Source: Geomesophilobacter sediminis
GTDB taxonomy: Bacteria > Desulfobacterota > Desulfuromonadia > Geobacterales > Geobacteraceae
DNA length: 64,000 nucleotides
Assembly: GCF_016458275.1 (NCBI RefSeq)
Contig: NZ_JAEMHM010000018.1
Coordinates: forward strand, 62,001-126,000
Reading direction: 5' to 3'
The translations under genes and the position numbers were made by a program. Numbering within the stretch: position 1 is the first letter of the stretch; every line of letters begins with the position of its first letter. Positions 60,340 through 64,000 of this stretch are shown piece by piece. The notes below the pieces were generated by a model, which saw only the letters and a program-made list of their open reading frames with translations, searched no databases and was not told the DNA's origin.

Positions 60340-62367
60340 TCAAAGCCGCTTGAACATCTTCTCCACCTCGGCAAGCGTCAGCCGCTGCAGGACGGGCCGC
60401 CCGTGGGGGCAGTTGCTGGAAAAGTCGGTGCCGTCCATCTGGGCAAAGAGGGCGGCGATCTCCTGCTGGCTCAGGGGACGGCGCCCCCGGACCACGCTGT
60501 GGCAGGCGAGCTTGGCGAGGATGTCCTCCAGCAGATCGGTGAAGGTGCGGCTGCGGCTCAGCGAGGAGAGCTCCTCCAGGATGTCCCGGACGGTCCGCAG
60601 ATATTCGGCGTTGGCGAGCAGCTGCGGAACCGCCTTGAGCAGCCAGGTGTTCCCGCCGAACTCCTCCAGGTGAAAGCCGAGACGGGAGAGCTCGTCGGCG
60701 TGCTCCTTGAGGGTCGCGGTCTCCTTAAAAGAGAGCTCCATGGTTTCGGGAAAGAGCAATCCTTGACTTGCGACGGCGCGGTCGGTAAATTCCGCCTTGA
60801 GTTTTTCAAAGGCGACCCGCTCGTGCGCAGCGTGCTGGTCGATCAGCACCAGATCGGTCCCGTCCTGGCAGACGATGTAACTCGCGTTGAATTGGCCGAT
60901 GACGGAGAGGGAGGAGAAGTAGCCGACGCAAGCCACCTCCTCGGCGGAGCTGACCGCAACCGGCGCCGCGGCTGAGGGTCTCTCCTTGGCAGGGTTAGTA
61001 AGGTAGGGGCGTAGCGGAGGCTGCTGCCGGGGACGGTAGTCCACCAGCAGCTCTTTGACCTCGGCGACCTTGGCGGCGCTCACACTGGAAGGTGCCGCCG
61101 GAGCCGGCCCCCCTGGGGCGGCCGGCTCCCGATCTGGTGTCAACGCCGGTCTTTCCGCTTGATCCAAAACCGGTGCCGACTCGGGTAACGTCCTCGGGAT
61201 TGAAGCCAGTGCCGCGGCCGATGTTGCAACCGCGATCGATACCGGTGCTGCTGCCGGGACCGGAGCCTGTCCGGAATTTCGGAACAGAACCGGCTGAGCT
61301 GCCGGCTGGGCCGGGGCCGGTCGACCGGAAAATCCGGCAGTTCTCGCAGCGGCTGCGGCATCTTTTTTCAACCAGGGGGTCGCCTTGAGCACCCCCTCCA
61401 CCGCGTATTGAATCGCATCGTGGACCCGGCCCTGCTCCCGGAAGCGGACTTCGTGCTTGGTCGGGTGGACATTGACGTCGACCTCGGAGGGCGGGACCTC
61501 GATGAAGAGCGCCACCACCGGGTAGCGGCCCCGCTCCATGAAGTTGCGGTACGCCTGCAGGATGGCGTGCTGCACCACCTTGTCCCGGATGAACCGGCCG
61601 TTGATATAGGTGTAGAGATGGTTCCCGGCGCTGCGGCTGCATTCCGGCGCGGCAACGAGGCCGGTGATCCTGGCGGCTGCGCCTTCGGTTGCCGACACCG
61701 GATAGAGAAAGCCGGCGATCGAGCGCCCCAGCAGCGTGGCGACCCGTTCTTTGAGATCGGAGTCCAAAGCCCGGAAGACGACCTTCCCGTCGGTACGGTA
61801 GGTGAATCGGACGTCGGGACGGGAGATGGCGAGCCGGGTCATGAATTCGCCGACATGCCCGGACTCGGTATCGGGGCTTTTCATGAACTTGAGCCGGGCC
61901 GGCGTATTGAAGAAGAGGTTGCGGACCGAGATCACCGTCCCCCCGGCCATCCCGCACTCCTTGACCTCCTTGATCTTGCCCCCTTCGGCATAGATCTCGG
62001 TTCCTTCCAGGTTTTCGGCGGGGCGGGTGGCAATGGTGAGCCGGGAGACCGAAGCGATCGACGGGAGCGCCTCGCCGCGAAAGCCCAGGGTGGAAAGGGA
62101 GAAGAGGTCTTCGTCGCTGGCGATCTTGCTGGTGGCGTGGCGCTCCAGCGCGAGAAGCGCATCTTCCCGGGACATGCCGCTGCCGTTGTCGGTGACCTTG
62201 ATGAGCTTGCGTCCGCCGTTTTCGATCTCGACGACGATCTCGGAGGAGCCGGCATCGAGGGCGTTTTCCACCAGTTCCTTGGCAACGGAGGCAGGGCGCT
62301 CGACCACCTCGCCGGCGGCTATTTTGTTGGTCAATTGTTCGGGAAGAATCCTGATTCTGGTCGCCAA
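60340..62367 (-). CDS. mutL: DNA mismatch repair protein MutL
   Basis: Mismatch repair matchmaker of 675 residues. The GHKL ATPase half has IAAGEVVERPASVAKELVEN, VTDNGSGMSREDALLALERH and RGEALPSIASVSRL. A Pro/Ala-rich linker (about 340-450) follows. The C-terminal part has DQHAAHERVAFE (about 509-520), the metal motif of the endonuclease-active MutL type, as expected in bacteria without MutH. The start is TTG at 62367 with GAGG upstream. It is the first gene of mutL-miaA-hfq. No mutS is in the window. Confidence 0.97.
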   Translation of the reverse strand: MATRIRILPEQLTNKIAAGEVVERPASVAKELVENALDAGSSEIVVEIENGGRKLIKVTDNGSGMSREDALLALERHATSKIASDEDLFSLSTLGFRGEALPSIASVSRLTIATRPAENLEGTEIYAEGGKIKEVKECGMAGGTVISVRNLFFNTPARLKFMKSPDTESGHVGEFMTRLAISRPDVRFTYRTDGKVVFRALDSDLKERVATLLGRSIAGFLYPVSATEGAAARITGLVAAPECSRSAGNHLYTYINGRFIRDKVVQHAILQAYRNFMERGRYPVVALFIEVPPSEVDVNVHPTKHEVRFREQGRVHDAIQYAVEGVLKATPWLKKDAAAAARTAGFSGRPAPAQPAAQPVLFRNSGQAPVPAAAPVSIAVATSAAALASIPRTLPESAPVLDQAERPALTPDREPAAPGGPAPAAPSSVSAAKVAEVKELLVDYRPRQQPPLRPYLTNPAKERPSAAAPVAVSSAEEVACVGYFSSLSVIGQFNASYIVCQDGTDLVLIDQHAAHERVAFEKLKAEFTDRAVASQGLLFPETMELSFKETATLKEHADELSRLGFHLEEFGGNTWLLKAVPQLLANAEYLRTVRDILEELSSLSRSRTFTDLLEDILAKLACHSVVRGRRPLSQQEIAALFAQMDGTDFSSNCPHGRPVLQRLTLAEVEKMFKRL

Positions 62368-62464
62368 AGGGAACCTCGCTGCAGCAGATAATCTGGCGAG
62401 AATACCCCAACCCGATGCTAAATGTAAATGGCGTAAGTGGCGCCCACCGCAGCTTCGATGGCGT

Positions 62465-62492
62465 TTGCGCGGCAGGGATTCAATGCTATAAG
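62465..62492 (+). promoter_or_regulatory. candidate promoter of the carboxypeptidase gene
   Basis: TTGCGC and TATAAG are 16 bases apart. A start of transcription 7-8 bases on would be almost at the ATG (62500). Confidence 0.4.
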
Positions 62493-62499
62493 ACGTTGG

Positions 62500-63429
62500 A
62501 TGAAATTTTTCTCATTCGCCATACTGACGCTGATCGCCCTGCTGCTGGTTACCGTTCACCCCGCCAGCGGTTACGCCGCCAACTTCGCCTTCGCCGATCC
62601 TCCAGCCTCGTACCTGCTGCAGGTAAACGGGAAGATCTACCGGGAGCGGGGCTCGGGCATCCGCCGGCCGCAGGCCAGCCTCACCAAGGTGATGACCGCG
62701 CTGCTCGTCCTGGAGCATTGCCGGCTGGAGGAGGTGGTCACGGTGAACAAGGCTGCCGCCTCGGAAACAGGAAGCAGGATCCATTTGCACCGCGGCGATC
62801 GTCTCACGGTGCATAACCTGCTCGCCGCTACGCTCATGGCGTCCGCCAATGACGCCTGCCGCGCGTTAGCGGAGCATGTTGGGGGGAGCCAACCGAAATT
62901 CGTGACCATGATGAACCGTCGCGCCGCCGAGCTCGGGCTCCACGACACGCAGTTTCGCAACGCCTGCGGCCACGACCAGGACGGGCATTACTCCACGACC
63001 CATGACTTGATGGTTCTCGCCAATGCCGCGCTGCATCACGAAGCCTTTGCCGAGTTGGTGGCAACCCCTCGGATGACCATCACCACCGTCTCCGGCAAAC
63101 GCTCCTACACCTTCAGAAATATCAACCGTTTGATCGGTCGCTATGATGGAGCCAGGGGGGTGAAGACCGGGACCACCCCGAAAGCGGGACAATGCCTCAT
63201 CGCACTTGCCCAGCGCGGGGAGACGAGGGTGCTCCTGGTGATCATGCGCTCCCGGCACCGCTGGCAGACGGCGCCGGCAATGCTCGATGCCGTCTTTGAG
63301 GCGCACGCCCCGAAGCGACCCGAGCTCATTCCGAAAGAACTACCCGACGAGACTATCCTTAAGGAGCTGGACGAAAATGGGGGCAATGGCCCTAATGGAA
63401 TGTTCAAGGAGGAGGACAAGACGCAATGA
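62500..63429 (+). CDS. D-alanyl-D-alanine carboxypeptidase, DacA type
   Basis: A periplasmic penicillin-binding-type peptidase of 309 residues (S11 family). A signal peptide (about 1-26) precedes the catalytic motifs: [10 protein letters not shown] (SxxK, about 60), [12 protein letters not shown] (SxN, about 116) and [11 protein letters not shown] (KTG, about 224). A short acidic C-terminal tail lacks the usual PBP5 C-terminal beta domain. It trims the terminal D-Ala from peptidoglycan stems. The Shine-Dalgarno is weak and the promoter lies close. It overlaps the next gene by four bases. Confidence 0.93.
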   Translation: MKFFSFAILTLIALLLVTVHPASGYAANFAFADPPASYLLQVNGKIYRERGSGIRRPQASLTKVMTALLVLEHCRLEEVVTVNKAAASETGSRIHLHRGDRLTVHNLLAATLMASANDACRALAEHVGGSQPKFVTMMNRRAAELGLHDTQFRNACGHDQDGHYSTTHDLMVLANAALHHEAFAELVATPRMTITTVSGKRSYTFRNINRLIGRYDGARGVKTGTTPKAGQCLIALAQRGETRVLLVIMRSRHRWQTAPAMLDAVFEAHAPKRPELIPKELPDETILKELDENGGNGPNGMFKEEDKTQ

Positions 63430-63842
63430 AGCATTATCGGAAGGAACTTTGGTTCGAGACGAAAAGCAGGCGCGCCTTCATCAACATCACCGGGCAGTTG
63501 GCGGACGCCGTCACCGAAAGTGGGGTCCGCGAAGGGCTCATCCTCTCTAACGCCATGCACATCACGGCGAGCGTGTTCATCAACGACGACGAAAGCGGAC
63601 TGCACCGTGATTTTGAAGAGTGGCTGGAAGGGCTGGCGCCGGAAAAACCGTATTCGCGGTACCGGCACAACGTAGGCGAGGACAACGGCGACGCCCACCT
63701 CAAGCGCACCATCATGGGAAGGGAAGTGGTGATTGCCGTAACGGCAGGCAAGCTGGACCTGGGGCCCTGGGAGCAGGTCTTCTACGGGGAGTTCGACGGC
63801 ATGCGTCGCAAGAGGGTCCTGATCAAGATCATCGGGGAATAG
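63426..63842 (+). CDS. YjbQ family protein (UPF0047)
   Basis: A 138-residue protein with the conserved [33 protein letters not shown] and ELWFETKSR pattern, and a C-terminal [17 protein letters not shown]. YjbQ members have weak thiamine-phosphate synthase activity in vitro; the true function is open. Its ATG overlaps the carboxypeptidase stop (ATGA). It is the last gene before a terminator. Confidence 0.92.
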   Translation: MKHYRKELWFETKSRRAFINITGQLADAVTESGVREGLILSNAMHITASVFINDDESGLHRDFEEWLEGLAPEKPYSRYRHNVGEDNGDAHLKRTIMGREVVIAVTAGKLDLGPWEQVFYGEFDGMRRKRVLIKIIGE

Positions 63843-63868
63843 TTCAGCATCTCCGTCCCCTGGGAAAG

Positions 63869-63906
63869 AAAACGGCCGCCCTGCATCTGCTGGGTGGCCG
63901 TTTTCT
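63869..63906. terminator. terminator after the yjbQ gene
   Basis: GAAAACGGCC(G)CCC pairs with GGG(T)GGCCGTTTTC, followed by TTTTTC. Confidence 0.9.
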
Positions 63907-63929
63907 TTTTCAGTTCCGGTAGCGGCGTA

Positions 63930-64000
63930 TCAGTTGTCCGGGAGCACCGCCCCCTGGGTCGCCCCGTGGTGCGTCTCCGCATCGTATTCCACCTGGTCGT
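63930..64000 (-). CDS. 3' end of a further minus-strand gene (partial)
   Basis: The last 23 codons of a frame that enters from beyond the window, reading DQVEYDAETHHGATQGAVLP and DN before TGA at 63932-63930. It is placed just past the terminator on the minus side. Too short to identify. Confidence 0.45.
   Translation of the reverse strand, partial: DQVEYDAETHHGATQGAVLPDN

Overview
The window reads as a GC-rich chromosomal segment of a Geobacteraceae bacterium (Geobacter/Geomonas/Citrifermentans type, Desulfuromonadota). The evidence is a cluster of c-type multiheme lipoproteins with an outer-membrane barrel, a CxxxxCH/CxxCH heme protein of the kind typical of Geobacter, the yebC-ruvC-ruvA-ruvB order, a methyl-accepting chemotaxis protein, and many short palindromic intergenic repeats. 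No rRNA, tRNA, CRISPR array, intact transposase or prophage was seen. This assignment is inferred from gene content, not from a database search.

Layout. 0-10 kb: chemoreceptor, a DUF4124 membrane protein, a DUF523/DUF1722 protein with metF, a 1.2 kb gene-free repeat field, a YbiT-type ABC-F ATPase behind a leader terminator, a quinone oxidoreductase and a lipoprotein. 10-16 kb: yebC, ruvC, ruvA, a hicB/hicA pair whose toxin gene is frameshifted, ruvB, a DnaA/Hda-like ATPase and an RlmI-type methyltransferase. 16-23 kb: a minus-strand operon that looks like a trans-outer-membrane electron conduit (nonaheme lipoprotein, PpiC lipoprotein, barrel protein, two small multiheme lipoproteins), preceded by a small exported protein and a palindromic operator candidate. 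23-35 kb: Uup-type ABC-F, two lipoproteins, trpB facing trmL, a Tim44-like protein, PilZ and HD proteins, class II aldolase, a DUF4140/DUF4139-like protein and an FKBP lipoprotein.

35-48 kb: a long minus-strand housekeeping block, from upstream to downstream 7TM-HD phosphodiesterase, ybeY, DAGK-PAP2 fusion, corC-like, lnt, prfB with its programmed +1 frameshift, SPOR-NlpC/P60 and DUF1015. Then come eno, a small Cys-rich protein, an RluA-family synthase and pcm. 48-56 kb: a Tat-exported M15/DUF882 protein, a structured RNA resembling 6S RNA with its own promoter, a BCAM0308-type protein, a four-domain S1 protein, and rtcB-archease-DUF2784 facing an HTH/zinc-ribbon protein and a BON protein. 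56-64 kb: a DRTGG/P-loop protein, a DUF512 radical-SAM-like protein, the mutL-miaA-hfq operon, a D,D-carboxypeptidase with yjbQ, and the 3' end of one more gene.

The most unusual signals are the PpiC-containing cytochrome conduit with its upstream palindrome, the dead HicA inside the ruv cluster, the 6S-like RNA, the terminator in the ABC-F leader, and several repeat families. The repeats include a two-copy inverted-repeat element and a REP unit bracketed by 20-bp direct repeats.
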